Source: Affinundibacterium fentianense (GTDB lineage: Bacteria > Pseudomonadota > Gammaproteobacteria > Burkholderiales > Burkholderiaceae_D). From it: a stretch of 64,000 bases of DNA. A program made the translations under genes and the position numbers. This document shows, one piece after another, positions 27,928 through 38,582 of the stretch (the stretch's first letter is position 1; the number at the start of each line of letters is the position of its first letter). A model generated the notes under the pieces. It saw only the letters and a program-made list of their open reading frames with translations, made no database searches and was not told the DNA's origin. The stretch spans positions 1 through 64,000 of the forward strand of contig NZ_JAGSPJ010000005.1 of NCBI RefSeq assembly GCF_018139545.1. Direction: 5' to 3'.

Positions 27928-28415
27928 TAGTCCATCACCTTATCAACGTGTTTGACCCAAACATCACCCGACCATAAATCAAACATAATATTTCTGTGAC
28001 CATTTCCTCCCAAGTGTTCTGACTTAATCTTGAAACCGTATTGCGCAAGGAGCTTACGCCCAATTTCGACGTTTTGCTCCGAGACTGAGAATACTCGACG
28101 ATCTTGACCAGGAAACTGATTGCCCCCACCAAAAATTTTGACTTCGTAATCGTGTGCCGACGTGTTTGCCTTTTTGATTTCATGCATAAAGAGGTGGATG
28201 GTATCTTCAGCATATTTACCGTCAAGTTCATGATGGCCATGTCGTTTATTCTTAGGCAGCATGTAGTGACACATTCCACCAATATGCTTTTTGGGGTGCC
28301 ACATCGTAATTGAAACGCAAGATCCCAATATGGTGCGGATACGGGTCTCTCTATCACCAAAGTAAAATTCACCTGGCTGCAAGAAAATATCAATGTAAAA
28401 ACCTGGTTCATTCAT
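27927..28415 (-). CDS. cheD: Chemoreceptor glutamine deamidase CheD
   Basis: A 162-residue protein deamidating receptor Gln residues to Glu so that they can be methylated. The catalytic Cys lies in [14 protein letters not shown] and the His in [10 protein letters not shown], the family signature. It sits between cheR and cheB and overlaps cheB by one base. In some bacteria CheD also interacts with CheC or CheY; no cheC is present here. Confidence 0.95.
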   Translation of the reverse strand: MNEPGFYIDIFLQPGEFYFGDRETRIRTILGSCVSITMWHPKKHIGGMCHYMLPKNKRHGHHELDGKYAEDTIHLFMHEIKKANTSAHDYEVKIFGGGNQFPGQDRRVFSVSEQNVEIGRKLLAQYGFKIKSEHLGGNGHRNIMFDLWSGDVWVKHVDKVMD

Positions 28416-28472
28416 AGGTATGTTTGTTCAACTGTGGCGTCGGTTAGCATGTTTTTCGAAATCTCACTAAAG

Positions 28473-29306
28473 TTAAGTCGTTTTTTGATAGACCGATGGC
28501 GCCACTAGCTGCAGGGGCGAATCTAAGCCATTAAGCGTTTCGGAATGACTAATAATAAAATACCCACCAGGCTTTAATTTGTCAGTTATTTTTTTAACTA
28601 AATTTTTCTTTGTCTCTCGATCAAAGTAGATCATGACATTCCGTAGAAAGATAACCTCAAATTGACCTAAATCAGGCAAGGGCTCGACCAAATTTGCAAT
28701 ACTGAAATGGACTCTTTTGCGGATAGTTTGATCGATCAAAAAGAAGTCCTCAAATTCCTCTTTCCCCTTAAGACAATATCGTTTTAATAAAGTTTGTGGA
28801 ATTTTTTCTGCTGCCAGCATAGGGTACAAACCGCGACGCGCTTTATCCAACACGCGCGTCGAGATATCGGTTCCGATCACTTCCCAGTTTTCCGAATCAA
28901 AGGCGTCAGCGAGAGTCATGGCAATTGTATAAGCCTCTTCTCCACTTGAACTGGCAGCACTCCAAATGCGAATTTGCCGCTGTTTTGCAAACTGTGGACA
29001 AACAACTTTCTGCAAGAACTCGAAATGCTTAGGTTCCCGAAAGAAGTAGGTTTCATTCGTTGTTAGTAAATCTATTGCTGCAGTCGTTTCATCCTCGTAG
29101 CCAGGTCTACCGAGTAATGCAAAATAGTCGCTGTAGCTTCTTAGTCCTAGTTTGCGTAAACGTTTATCTAAACGTCCCATCACTAGGGCTTGTTTACCAT
29201 CATTCAATGCGATACCGGTTCGTTCATACAAAAAGCGCGAGATCCATGCGAACTCGTCTTTTTGTAAATGAACAGGTGCGCTTGCACGTATCGTATTAAT
29301 GCTCAT
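28473..29306 (-). CDS. cheR: Chemotaxis protein methyltransferase CheR
   Basis: A 277-residue S-adenosylmethionine-dependent enzyme methylating receptor glutamates. The N-terminal helical CheR_N domain covers about 15-75 (FAWISRFLYERTGIALNDGK, LGLRSYSDYFALL). The Rossmann domain has TNETYFFREPKHF, the SAM loop IWSAASSSGEEAYTIAM, VIGTDIS, and FEVIFLRNVMIYFD. It works with CheB and CheD encoded directly downstream. Confidence 0.95.
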   Translation of the reverse strand: MSINTIRASAPVHLQKDEFAWISRFLYERTGIALNDGKQALVMGRLDKRLRKLGLRSYSDYFALLGRPGYEDETTAAIDLLTTNETYFFREPKHFEFLQKVVCPQFAKQRQIRIWSAASSSGEEAYTIAMTLADAFDSENWEVIGTDISTRVLDKARRGLYPMLAAEKIPQTLLKRYCLKGKEEFEDFFLIDQTIRKRVHFSIANLVEPLPDLGQFEVIFLRNVMIYFDRETKKNLVKKITDKLKPGGYFIISHSETLNGLDSPLQLVAPSVYQKTT

Positions 29307-29350
29307 GAATCAATCTCTCACATGCTGTACTGTGGATAGCTCAATTTACC

Positions 29351-32300
29351 TTAAAACCGTTCAAATTTGGCGTCAATTGTGTTGATGTTCGATAAGCTTG
29401 TTCTACTTTCTTTGGATTTCGCCTGTGCTCTTTTTGGGGCTGTGATGGAGGTCTGCGGAATCCCTTGATGGGAGGGGCTTTTAAGTTGAAAAAAGCCGAT
29501 GAGGGACATCAGTTGTTCCGCTTGATCTGTCATCTCCTCGGCTGTTGCCGCGAGCTGCTCGCTAGATGAGGCATTTTGCTGTGTAATTTGACTCATTTGA
29601 TTCATCGCATGATTAATCTGTCCGACGCCTGCGGATTGTTCATGTGAGGCTGCTGCAATTTCTTGTACCAAGTCAGAAGTTTTACTAATACCTGGGACGA
29701 TTTGCTCGATTAACTTACCCGCATGCTCCGCCGTCTGCACGCTTCCGCTTGCCAAATCTCCAATTTCTTTCGCTGCAACTTGGCTACGCTCAGCGAGTTT
29801 ACGTACTTCTGCCGCGACGACTGCGAAACCCTTGCCGTGTTCACCAGCACGAGCCGCCTCAATTGCCGCGTTCAGCGCCAGCATATTGGTTTGATAGGCA
29901 ATATCGTCAATAATTCCAATCTTTGAAGCGATTTGCTGCATTGCTAATACGGTTGCCCTGACAGCCTCTCCACCTTCTTTCGCTTCTTCGGATGCTGTTG
30001 CAGCGATTGCATCGGTAACTTTTGCATTTTCCGCATTTTGCGTGATTCCCGTGGCCATTTGTTCAATGCTGGCACTGGTTTCTTCGACTCCACTGGCTTG
30101 TTCGCTCGCAGCTTGAGATAGTGCTTGAGAGGTGGCGCTCACTTGCTCTGATGCATTGGAGAGTGCATTGGTCGCATTGATCACGTCGCCGACGATCAGG
30201 GCGAGTTTGTGAACCGTTTCATTGCTTGCCTCTTTTAGTTCTGCAAAAGTTCCTTCATAACGCTTATCAATTGTTTGTGATAGGTCACCTCGTGCCAAAG
30301 CTGCAAGGACGCGTAATAGTTCATTTAAGCCCTCGTCACTCGTTTGCATCAAGCGATTGAAGTCTTGGCTTAGTTTTGCAAAGAAACCTGTCTTGCCCTC
30401 TTCATTTAAACGTTCTTTGAAATTGCCAGCGACCGCTTGCTCAACAACGGACTCAATTTCCTTCTCGATTGCGACCTCAGTCGTGCGGTCCACCCATTCA
30501 ACCACGCTCCCTAAGCGTATGCCATTTTCATCGATGACTGGATTCGCGGATAGTGCATAGATCCGACTGCCAATCTGAATTTGCGCTCGATGCGTTGTTG
30601 TAAAGCTTGCGAGTATCGTACTTTGATGCGTCGGGCTTTTATGAAATTGATCGATGCTAGAGCCGATTAGTCGAGTCACGGAGAAAGTCGGCATCAACTT
30701 TTGGAAATCCGTTTCTGCGCGCCGCAGCATTTCGAGCACAGCGCGATTTGCATAGATGATTCTGCGGTCATTGTCTGCAATCATGACATTGGTTGCACTA
30801 CCGTCCAAAGCGATCTTTATGCGCAAGTTTTCCGCGGCGAGTTTTTGAGTTGCTTCGAGCGCGGCCAGTTCATCGGTCATGTCGTTCCACTCAATTACAC
30901 TACCAAGACGTTGCTTAAGCTCATTGATGACCGGATTGATCGCTAGATTGAAAGTGCGTCCTCCCAATTTCATCTGGGATTTATGAGTGCCATTGAGTTC
31001 TTCCAGCATTTGTGTTTGATACCCAGAATAGGGATGAAATTGATCAATGTTCGAACCTAATAGGAGGTCTACGCTAAATGTGGGGAGGTCTTGGCGGATG
31101 GCAGACTGCGCTTGCCTGAGCATTGCCATCATTGATTTGTTGGTGTAAATAATTTTGTGATGAATGTCCGCGATCATGACATTGGTGGTCGAGTTATCTA
31201 GCGCAATTTTGATACGTAGTGTTTCTGCTGCGTTCTTTTCGCTCTCTAAGATTCGTTCGCGAATTGTTCCCACCATTTTTTTTAATGCTGCTGCAATACT
31301 GAGATCGTCTTTCTCTTGCAAGCTAATTTGCGCGTCGAGTTTGCCGCTCGCAACTTGATTGGCAAATTCTGCCACAATAGCGGGCTCATTCCCGATTTGA
31401 CGAATGACAATTCTGATCATATAAAACATCAGTCCGGCAACAACACTTAGCAATAGGAGGCAAGCTCCAATCGTCCTCATACGTGCTTGTTCGATTTCCT
31501 CGATGAGGGCTGCAGTACGCTTATCGAGCTCTTTGACCAAATTCATTTCAAGTTCAACATTGCCATCGACAACTTCGCTGAGCTGCCGGAAATAGTCGCT
31601 TGGTGAAAAGTTGAGTTTATCCGCTTCAACAATTTTGTCAGAGATTAGATTGAGGATTCCTTGAATTCTTGTTTCTTGCGTCTTCAGTTTCTCGCTGTAA
31701 TGACCATAATCTGAATTAATTGCGACCAATTTGTCGAAGATCGTGCGATTTACTTCAATCGCATTTTTGATTTGGATTTGACGCCCTATCAATTCGCTAC
31801 GTTCTTGTGTCGAGATCTGAGCTTTCGCTAAGATTGCGGCGCCCATTCCGCGCGCAATCGCCACGTCTTCATTCAGTTTCAAGAGCGTGTTTGTGGTCAT
31901 TAGCATCAAAAAATAACTAGCGCTATCAGGGCTAAAAGTTAGCCCACTGTTGTCAGCAATTTTATCTACTAAAGCGAGAATATTTTTTATTAGCGCGGTA
32001 TGCTGGGCGAAGCTTTGCGCTGGTGTTAAGTTGTCTCGATTTGTTAACAGCGACTTCCAGTTTGAATTTAGCAGTGCTGTCGCTTGCTCCGCCTGTAGTA
32101 TAGGCCGTTGTTTGATTTCGGCTAAAAGCGTATCAAAAGCGCGACTGAGTTCTATACTGGCATTCTCACGTTCACGTTTTAGATCCGTCGCGCCAATTAA
32201 AACCGAAGTGTGCAGTCCTCGATGTTTCTGTGACAGTTGCAATACTTTAACGGCATAGGGTATGGTTTCTGATCCTCGTCGTTCGCCTGTTACAAAATTG

Positions 32301-32419
32301 ACTTCTGCATTGACGGTTTTTAAGTACAAAATAAAAGGTAAACCGAATAACCCCAAAACAAACAAACCAACGATGGCAAATTTTTGCCACATTTTCAACG
32401 ACGCGATTAATGATGTCAT
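29351..32419 (-). CDS. Methyl-accepting chemotaxis protein with two PAS domains (long paralogue)
   Basis: A 1022-residue transmembrane receptor. TM1 is about 12-32 and TM2 about 313-335 (CLLLLSVVAGLMFYMIRIVI). The periplasmic part between them is about 280 helical residues that I cannot assign to a family. Cytoplasmic HAMP is followed by two tandem PAS domains sharing LRIKIALD...TNVMIAD...IIY.N, then a second HAMP-like region and the MCP signalling hairpin ([40 protein letters not shown], split by the tip). The protein ends in DAKFERF, which resembles a CheR/CheB-tethering pentapeptide. It is a paralogue of the 901-residue receptor two genes upstream. Confidence 0.93.
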   Translation of the reverse strand: MTSLIASLKMWQKFAIVGLFVLGLFGLPFILYLKTVNAEVNFVTGERRGSETIPYAVKVLQLSQKHRGLHTSVLIGATDLKRERENASIELSRAFDTLLAEIKQRPILQAEQATALLNSNWKSLLTNRDNLTPAQSFAQHTALIKNILALVDKIADNSGLTFSPDSASYFLMLMTTNTLLKLNEDVAIARGMGAAILAKAQISTQERSELIGRQIQIKNAIEVNRTIFDKLVAINSDYGHYSEKLKTQETRIQGILNLISDKIVEADKLNFSPSDYFRQLSEVVDGNVELEMNLVKELDKRTAALIEEIEQARMRTIGACLLLLSVVAGLMFYMIRIVIRQIGNEPAIVAEFANQVASGKLDAQISLQEKDDLSIAAALKKMVGTIRERILESEKNAAETLRIKIALDNSTTNVMIADIHHKIIYTNKSMMAMLRQAQSAIRQDLPTFSVDLLLGSNIDQFHPYSGYQTQMLEELNGTHKSQMKLGGRTFNLAINPVINELKQRLGSVIEWNDMTDELAALEATQKLAAENLRIKIALDGSATNVMIADNDRRIIYANRAVLEMLRRAETDFQKLMPTFSVTRLIGSSIDQFHKSPTHQSTILASFTTTHRAQIQIGSRIYALSANPVIDENGIRLGSVVEWVDRTTEVAIEKEIESVVEQAVAGNFKERLNEEGKTGFFAKLSQDFNRLMQTSDEGLNELLRVLAALARGDLSQTIDKRYEGTFAELKEASNETVHKLALIVGDVINATNALSNASEQVSATSQALSQAASEQASGVEETSASIEQMATGITQNAENAKVTDAIAATASEEAKEGGEAVRATVLAMQQIASKIGIIDDIAYQTNMLALNAAIEAARAGEHGKGFAVVAAEVRKLAERSQVAAKEIGDLASGSVQTAEHAGKLIEQIVPGISKTSDLVQEIAAASHEQSAGVGQINHAMNQMSQITQQNASSSEQLAATAEEMTDQAEQLMSLIGFFQLKSPSHQGIPQTSITAPKRAQAKSKESRTSLSNINTIDAKFERF

Positions 32420-32679
32420 CGCTAAGTCCTCCGTACACGCTTTTGAAGTAAGAGTAATCGCTTCCAGCCACAGCCAAATCAGACCTCAACATGAGCCTTT
32501 CCAATCTTGCATTGGAACGGATCTGGTCATGTTGTGTTTTTCTCTTTGGCTTTGTTTCCTGAATGGCGTTACTTTGGGCTAACCTTCTTTGAGGACTTTC
32601 CCGCTGTTTTCTTGGTGTTATTCTTTACCTTGCCTAGCAACTAAAAAGTACTTGGTGATTGGTAACTGATTCGATCGAT

Positions 32680-33249
32680 TTAGATTTCGGTATCGTCGGC
32701 TTTGCCATCGCCCCAATTATCTACCGATTGTCCAAGCGCAAGCATTTCATCAATGGATAAAACTTGGTCTAGATTTAATACGATAATAAACCGACCGTCT
32801 TTTTTCGCCATTCCACTGATGAAGTCGGGTCGAATCTTCGCCCCAAATGATGGTGGTGGCTCAATTTCCTTTCCTGGAATATCCACGACTTCGTTCACCG
32901 CATCAACGACAATCCCAATGCTTTGTGTATCTTCTTGATCACTCTGTTCCATTTCAAGTATGACGATGCTAGTACGCCTTGAAATAGTCGTCGTGCCTCG
33001 ATTGAATCGTGCCGTCAAATCGACAACGGGGACGACACGACCGCGTAAATTGATGACGCCGCGAATAAAATTCGGCATCATCGGAACTTCAGTCAAATCG
33101 CCATACTGAATAATCTCCTTGATATTCAATATGCCTAAGGCAAAGACTTCCCCCCCAAGTACAAAAGTTAAATACTGACCAGACTCAGGAAAAGTTTGCG
33201 CGTTCGTTACCAGTTCGTTGCTTTGTTTTGTTTTGATGATTGCATTCAT
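32680..33249 (-). CDS. cheW: Chemotaxis coupling protein CheW
   Basis: A 189-residue SH3-like adaptor linking receptors to CheA. It shows YLTFVLGGEVFALGILNIKEII, MPNFIRGVINLRGRVVPVVDL and IGIVVDAVNEVVDI, covering about 25-165. A short acidic C-terminal tail (DNWGDGKADDTEI) follows. It lies between two paralogous receptor genes with nine bases to the upstream one. Confidence 0.95.
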   Translation of the reverse strand: MNAIIKTKQSNELVTNAQTFPESGQYLTFVLGGEVFALGILNIKEIIQYGDLTEVPMMPNFIRGVINLRGRVVPVVDLTARFNRGTTTISRRTSIVILEMEQSDQEDTQSIGIVVDAVNEVVDIPGKEIEPPPSFGAKIRPDFISGMAKKDGRFIIVLNLDQVLSIDEMLALGQSVDNWGDGKADDTEI

Positions 33250-33258
33250 TGCCGTCTC

Positions 33259-35964
33259 CTAGAAGCGTTCAAATTTAGCTTCGTCGAAACCTGATCCTGA
33301 CGGAATTGCTTTGGTAGATTTGACGACACTACGTCGGACAATATTGTTGCTTCGAGTGGGGATTTGCGTTTGAATTGGACTGCTGGTGTTGACTTGATCC
33401 AATTGAAAAAAGCTGACCAACTCGAGTAACTGTTCTGCTTGGCTTGTCATTTCTTCTGCTGTTGCAGCCAACTCTTCACTTGAGGATGCGTTGGTTTGCG
33501 TGATTTGGTTCATTTGATTCATCGCGGTATTGATTTGCCCAACACCTGCCGATTGTTCCTGTGATGCGGCTGCAATTTCTTGAACGAGATCAGAGGTGCG
33601 ACCGATACCTGGCACGATTTCATCGATCAGTGTTCCCGCGCGTTCCGCTGTTTTCACGCTGCCACTTGCGAGGTCTCCAATTTCTTTTGCTGCGATCTGA
33701 CTACGTTCGGCCAACTTACGTACTTCAGCGGCGACGACGGCAAATCCTTTACCATGTTCACCAGCGCGGGCAGCCTCGATCGCAGCGTTGAGTGCCAACA
33801 TATTAGTTTGGTAGGCAATGTCATCAATGATGCCAATGCGCGAGGCAATTTCTTTCATTGCGACCACGGTTTGTTTTACTGCCTCTCCACCCTCAATCGC
33901 TTCTTTGGAGGCTTTCGCAGCGATACCGTCGGTGATGGTTGCATTTTCCGCATTTTGGTTGATGCCAGCGGCCATCTGTTCGATGCTAGCGCTCGTTTCT
34001 TCGACACTGGCGGCTTGCTCACTTGCTGCCTGTGACAAGGCTTGTGAGGTTGCGCTCACTTGTTCTGACGCGTTTGACAAGGCATCGGTTGAATTAATCA
34101 CGTCAGCAACGATATGGGCTAACTTGTCGACTGTTTCGTTTGCGGCATTCTTCAACTCGCCAAATGTACCGTTGAAATCCGCTTCTATGGTTTGCGTCAA
34201 GTCACCTTGGGCCAACGCGCCGAGGACTCGTAAAATTTCATTCAGGCTCGCTTCATTTGTTTCGACCAGTCGATTGACATCGGTACTTAGTTTGGCAAAG
34301 AAGCCGCTCTTGTCATCCATCGTAATACGCGATGAGAAATCGCCATTCATCGCGGCTTCGACGACTGTACTTACTTCGTTTTCGATCGCAACTTCGTTCG
34401 TTCGGTCTATCCATTCGACAACGCTTCCGAGGCGTTCACCTTGCTCGTTGATGACGGGATTGGCGGATAATGAGAAGTGTCTCTCACCAACTTTAATGTT
34501 CGAACGGAAGTTGCTGGTGAACGTCGCTAGCAGGTTCTTTTGATGGCTAGGATTTTTATGGAATTGATCAATATTCGAGCCGATTAACTTTGCCGCAGAA
34601 AAATTCGGCAAGACTTTTCTCATATCGGCTTCTGCATTGCTCAACATCTCAACAACGGATTTGTTCGTATAAATAATATTCCTGTCATTGTCGGCAATCA
34701 TGACATTCGTTGCACATCCATCGAGGGCGATTTTGATCCTGAGATTTTCATTCGCCAAACGGTCAGCCTCGGCTTTCGCGGCGAGTTGTTCTGTAATGTC
34801 AGCCCACTCGACGACGCTGCCTAGCCGTTGGCCGTGATCATCAATGACGGGGGCAGCCGACAATGTGAAAGATCGGCCACCCACACTGATCTGCGCTTTG
34901 TGTATCGTCGTGAAAGTGGACAAGAGATTGCGTTGATGAGAAGGGTTTTTATGAAATTGATCAATACTCGAACCGAGCAGTTTTGCGACACTGAAGTTTG
35001 GTAAGTCCTTGCGAACATCATTTTCTGCATTACGCAACATTTCTACTACGGATTTATTGAGATAGATGATATTTCTATCGTTGTCCGCGATCATCACATT
35101 TGTACCAACGTTGTCGAGCGCGATCTTGATACGCATCGTTTCCGCCGCATTGCGTGCACTTTCTTCTGCACGCGCACGAATTTGGCTTACCATCTTCGAG
35201 ATATTGGCGGCAATACTGGTATCGTCGCCATCTCGAAGTTCCAATTCTACGGTTAGATCGCCACTCGCAACTTTCTGTGTGAAGCTCGAAACATCTTTGG
35301 GTTCCCCTCCAATCTGCGTACGAATATTCTTCGCTATGAAATACGCGGCGATAATCCCGACCAGAAGTGCTAAGGCAGAAAGAATTTTGATTTCATCAAC
35401 AATACCCTCAAAGGTTTTTTTGTTTTCATCACTGCGTTCTTTGACAATTTTGTGTTGAAATTGAATGTATTCACGAACGACTTCATTCAACGCTGTCGCT
35501 TTGGCGTAGCCTTCAGAGCTAGCAAGTTTTAAAGCGTCCTCTTTCTTTCCGCTATCGACTAACGCATTGACTTGATTTTGCACTGCTAAAGATGCTCGGT
35601 TATTCTCTTTCATCTTGACGTGCATTGCTTTGCCTTCAGGTAAATACAATAAGGGTTCTAACTTATTGAGGGCATTAGTAAGTACTTCATTGTTCTTTGC
35701 GAGTCGCTCACGTGCCGTTGCAAGCTCTTGTTTGTCAGTTGATGCCGCAATTTGGAGTACACGTCCGATAATTCCACGTGCTTGATCCAAGATTTCAGTC
35801 GCGACTTCTGTTTTGACAAATTCGCGGCTTAACACTTGTTCAGACTTTTCATTGATCGAGGAAAATTGCGTCAAGCTCGTGACAGCCATTGTTAGCATCA
35901 TTGCTAAGATGAGGCCAAAACCTAGAATCAATCTTTGCATTATCGTTAAATTTTGCAGTTTCAT
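33259..35964 (-). CDS. Methyl-accepting chemotaxis protein with two PAS domains (short paralogue)
   Basis: A 901-residue receptor with TM1 about 10-30 and TM2 about 196-213, enclosing a four-helix-bundle-type periplasmic domain ([20 protein letters not shown]...). HAMP (about 214-268), two PAS domains (about 278-390 and 405-520; [22 protein letters not shown] and near-identical second copy), a second HAMP-like stretch, and the signalling hairpin ([21 protein letters not shown]) follow. The C-terminus is EAKFERF, the same tail as the 1022-residue paralogue. The PAS pair may report redox or a small ligand; no cofactor residue can be named with confidence. Confidence 0.93.
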   Translation of the reverse strand: MKLQNLTIMQRLILGFGLILAMMLTMAVTSLTQFSSINEKSEQVLSREFVKTEVATEILDQARGIIGRVLQIAASTDKQELATARERLAKNNEVLTNALNKLEPLLYLPEGKAMHVKMKENNRASLAVQNQVNALVDSGKKEDALKLASSEGYAKATALNEVVREYIQFQHKIVKERSDENKKTFEGIVDEIKILSALALLVGIIAAYFIAKNIRTQIGGEPKDVSSFTQKVASGDLTVELELRDGDDTSIAANISKMVSQIRARAEESARNAAETMRIKIALDNVGTNVMIADNDRNIIYLNKSVVEMLRNAENDVRKDLPNFSVAKLLGSSIDQFHKNPSHQRNLLSTFTTIHKAQISVGGRSFTLSAAPVIDDHGQRLGSVVEWADITEQLAAKAEADRLANENLRIKIALDGCATNVMIADNDRNIIYTNKSVVEMLSNAEADMRKVLPNFSAAKLIGSNIDQFHKNPSHQKNLLATFTSNFRSNIKVGERHFSLSANPVINEQGERLGSVVEWIDRTNEVAIENEVSTVVEAAMNGDFSSRITMDDKSGFFAKLSTDVNRLVETNEASLNEILRVLGALAQGDLTQTIEADFNGTFGELKNAANETVDKLAHIVADVINSTDALSNASEQVSATSQALSQAASEQAASVEETSASIEQMAAGINQNAENATITDGIAAKASKEAIEGGEAVKQTVVAMKEIASRIGIIDDIAYQTNMLALNAAIEAARAGEHGKGFAVVAAEVRKLAERSQIAAKEIGDLASGSVKTAERAGTLIDEIVPGIGRTSDLVQEIAAASQEQSAGVGQINTAMNQMNQITQTNASSSEELAATAEEMTSQAEQLLELVSFFQLDQVNTSSPIQTQIPTRSNNIVRRSVVKSTKAIPSGSGFDEAKFERF

Positions 35965-36039
35965 TCTGAGTGTACTTTCTGTGACGTTAATCGGTGAGAT
36001 ATGAAAGGCGAAGCGACTGAATTTTCGCCGTTCGCGTGT

Positions 36040-38259
36040 TTATATATGCTTGCTTGTATCGGCTTTGAATTGGAGTGCTGCGGGCTTGTGTTGCGCGCGT
36101 CGCGTCACTTGCTGCATCATTGACGCAATGCTTAAAATAAGTGCGACTTCACCACTTCCCAAGATGGTTGAGCCGCCGATGCCTTGTAAGTGCTGGAAGA
36201 GTTTGCCAAGGGGTTTAATGACGGTTTGGAATTCGCCCATCAATTTATCAACGACGAGACCCGCTTTATTTCCAGCATAGCCAACGACGACCACATTTTG
36301 CCGGCGTGGAACTTCGCCGCGAATATCGTAAAGCTGACGTAAGCGGATAAATGGCAATACTTCGCCGCGCAAATCCATGTAATCGTTCTCGGTAATTGTT
36401 CTAGGCAATTCGAGGCACTCGATCACATTGTCGAGCGGAATAACAAATGAAGAATCACCGACGCCAACCAGGAAGCCATCGATAATAGCTAGAGTAAGTG
36501 GCATGCGTATTCGCATTGTCGCCCCCACTCCAATTTGACTGTCGATATCGATGGTGCCGCGTAGCGAGGTCACATTACGCTTGACAACATCCATCCCAAC
36601 ACCCCGACCCGACAGGTTTGAAACTTGGTCGGCCGTCGAAAATCCTGGCTCGAAAATGAGGGCATAAATTTCTTTGTCACTCAGTGATGTCCCTGAGCTG
36701 ATTAATCCTTTTTCGATCGCTTTGGCTAATATTTTGTCGCGGTTCAAGCCGCCGCCATCGTCGCTCACTTCAATGACAATACTGCCGGATTCATGATAGG
36801 CGTTCAGTCTTAGGGTGCCTTGGGCGGGTTTGCCGCGGGCGACACGGATTGCAGCCGACTCAATGCCGTGATCCATGGAATTACGAACCAAGTGCATGAG
36901 TGGGTCGCCGATTTTATCGACGACTGATTTGTCGACTTCGGTATCTCCACCGGAAATTTCTAAGACGATGTCTTTCCCAAGTTCAATACTAACATCGCGT
37001 ACGACCCGTTGGAATCGACTAAAGGTTGTGCCAATAGGAACCATTCGGAGTTGTAGGGCGCTATCGCGAACTTCTTCAACTAAACGCATGACTTCGCTCG
37101 TGGCTTCGAGTAATGCCATGTCATCTGATTTGTTGGCGCGTAAATTTGCACCGGCACCTGCGATCACTAACTCACCAACCAGATCAATGAGTTTATCTAG
37201 ACGTTCGGCATCGACGCGGATATTCTGCTTTTCGCGCGCTTTCGTGTCTTTGACCTGCTGCTGTTTTTGAAGAGCTGCATTTAAGATCGGTTCTTGGAGC
37301 ATCTCCTGTTTGACTAGAATCTCTCCAATCGGTGCTTCTTTTGTTTTGCCATCTTGTAGGCGATGACGCTGATGTTGCAAGCGAAGACATTCGTCGAGCT
37401 CGTGTTTCGTTAACACACCACTCTTAATTAAAATCTCACCAAGGAGCTCGTCATCATTTGGTAAATTGTTGATGATATCGATATACTCATCAATCTTGCT
37501 TCGTGGCGGAACGATACGAATGATGCTGTCTTCACGTACGAATTCAAATACGTTTTCAATTGCTTCTTTGGTCGCGCTGCTTTTTAAAACAACTTCAAAT
37601 CCTAGATAGCAAGTTTCGGCATCCATGTCGTCAATCGCAGGAATGCCATCGGTAATGGTCATCAAATTAACGACATCGCCCAGGGTGCTGAGATAGCGGA
37701 TGAATGAGAGTGGGTCCATCCCATTCCGTAGACAATCTTTGCTAAAGCGCAGAGATAAATACCAATTACCCGAGTCAACGACGCCACCGCCCGATGCTTG
37801 CGCATTCTGCTCTTCATTGTGAGTCACAACTTCTGTGCTGTAATCTGCAGATTCGCCATTAATGAATTCACGTAGCTTTTCGTGCAATATCGCGCCAGCG
37901 TTTTTTTGTTCTGCCGTTTCTTCTGTAATTCCTACAGCGATCCCGTCGACTAAGCTGCTAATATGATCGCGGCAAGGTAGTAGCACCGCAATCAATGCAG
38001 AGGATACTGGGATTTCTTCGTTGCGTAACATGTCGAGCAGGCTCTCGACGACATGGGTAAAGTGTACGATGTGGTCGAGCCCGAATAGACCAGCAGAACC
38101 CTTGATGGTATGCGCCGCGCGAAATATTGCGCCAATTGAATCTTCAGGATTCTGGTCGTGTTCTAAACCGAGTAGACCATCTTCCATATCTTGTAATAGC
38201 TCGCGACTTTCAACTACAAAAGTATCGAGTGCCGCTTTCATTTCATCTTCGAAACTCAT
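36040..38259 (-). CDS. cheA: Chemotaxis histidine kinase CheA
   Basis: A 739-residue kinase. P1 has the phosphorylated His50 in RAAHTIKGSAGLFGL. P3 dimerisation starts at IRVDAERLDKLIDLVGELVI; P4 has the N-box LMHLVRNSMDHGIE and the G-boxes VSDDGGGL and SGRGVGMDVVK; P5 is CheW-like (IIDGFLVGVGDSSFVIPLDN...). The linker before P3 contains two copies of a GEIL(I/V)K...L...AL..Q motif (about 272-295 and 305-330) like the N-terminal module of type II secretion/MshE ATPases. I start at ATG 38259, preceded by AGGAG; the open frame extends 22 codons further into the STAS gap and gene end. Confidence 0.95.
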   Translation of the reverse strand: MSFEDEMKAALDTFVVESRELLQDMEDGLLGLEHDQNPEDSIGAIFRAAHTIKGSAGLFGLDHIVHFTHVVESLLDMLRNEEIPVSSALIAVLLPCRDHISSLVDGIAVGITEETAEQKNAGAILHEKLREFINGESADYSTEVVTHNEEQNAQASGGGVVDSGNWYLSLRFSKDCLRNGMDPLSFIRYLSTLGDVVNLMTITDGIPAIDDMDAETCYLGFEVVLKSSATKEAIENVFEFVREDSIIRIVPPRSKIDEYIDIINNLPNDDELLGEILIKSGVLTKHELDECLRLQHQRHRLQDGKTKEAPIGEILVKQEMLQEPILNAALQKQQQVKDTKAREKQNIRVDAERLDKLIDLVGELVIAGAGANLRANKSDDMALLEATSEVMRLVEEVRDSALQLRMVPIGTTFSRFQRVVRDVSIELGKDIVLEISGGDTEVDKSVVDKIGDPLMHLVRNSMDHGIESAAIRVARGKPAQGTLRLNAYHESGSIVIEVSDDGGGLNRDKILAKAIEKGLISSGTSLSDKEIYALIFEPGFSTADQVSNLSGRGVGMDVVKRNVTSLRGTIDIDSQIGVGATMRIRMPLTLAIIDGFLVGVGDSSFVIPLDNVIECLELPRTITENDYMDLRGEVLPFIRLRQLYDIRGEVPRRQNVVVVGYAGNKAGLVVDKLMGEFQTVIKPLGKLFQHLQGIGGSTILGSGEVALILSIASMMQQVTRRAQHKPAALQFKADTSKHI

Positions 38260-38279
38260 ACGAATCTCCTGCGTATCGC

Positions 38280-38561
38280 TCAGGTCAATATGACTTGGTC
38301 GCCAAAGCTTGCGGTCATATTGCACATTTCCATCACTTCGAGCACGGCTTTGCTGTGCATTGAATAACGCAATTTTTTATTCCGTCGAGCGGCTTCTTGC
38401 TTCATGAGTATGAGAACCTGCAAGCCCGCACTATCCATTTCAGAAACCTGTGATAGATTGAGTTCTAGATCGTCGTCCGTTTCTAAAAAATCTTGCAGAT
38501 GCTGTTTTTCATTCGCAGCAGTATAGATCGTCAATTCGCCAGATATTGCGAGTGAATTCAC
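38280..38561 (-). CDS. STAS-domain protein
   Basis: A 93-residue single STAS domain of the anti-sigma-factor-antagonist fold. The usual phosphorylation loop is read as VSEMDSAGLQVLILMKQEA near 39-57, with a Ser at the expected place. It lies between cheY and cheA with 20 bases to cheA. STAS proteins of this kind occur in betaproteobacterial chemotaxis operons, but their role there is not settled; no partner anti-sigma kinase is encoded in the window. Confidence 0.88.
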   Translation of the reverse strand: MNSLAISGELTIYTAANEKQHLQDFLETDDDLELNLSQVSEMDSAGLQVLILMKQEAARRNKKLRYSMHSKAVLEVMEMCNMTASFGDQVILT

Positions 38562-38582
38562 AATTCACCTCAATTCAAAAGT

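Noticed and set aside
27935-28411. 158-codon frame over cheD in another frame
   Set aside because: A frame-shifted shadow of cheD, whose own frame carries the catalytic motifs.
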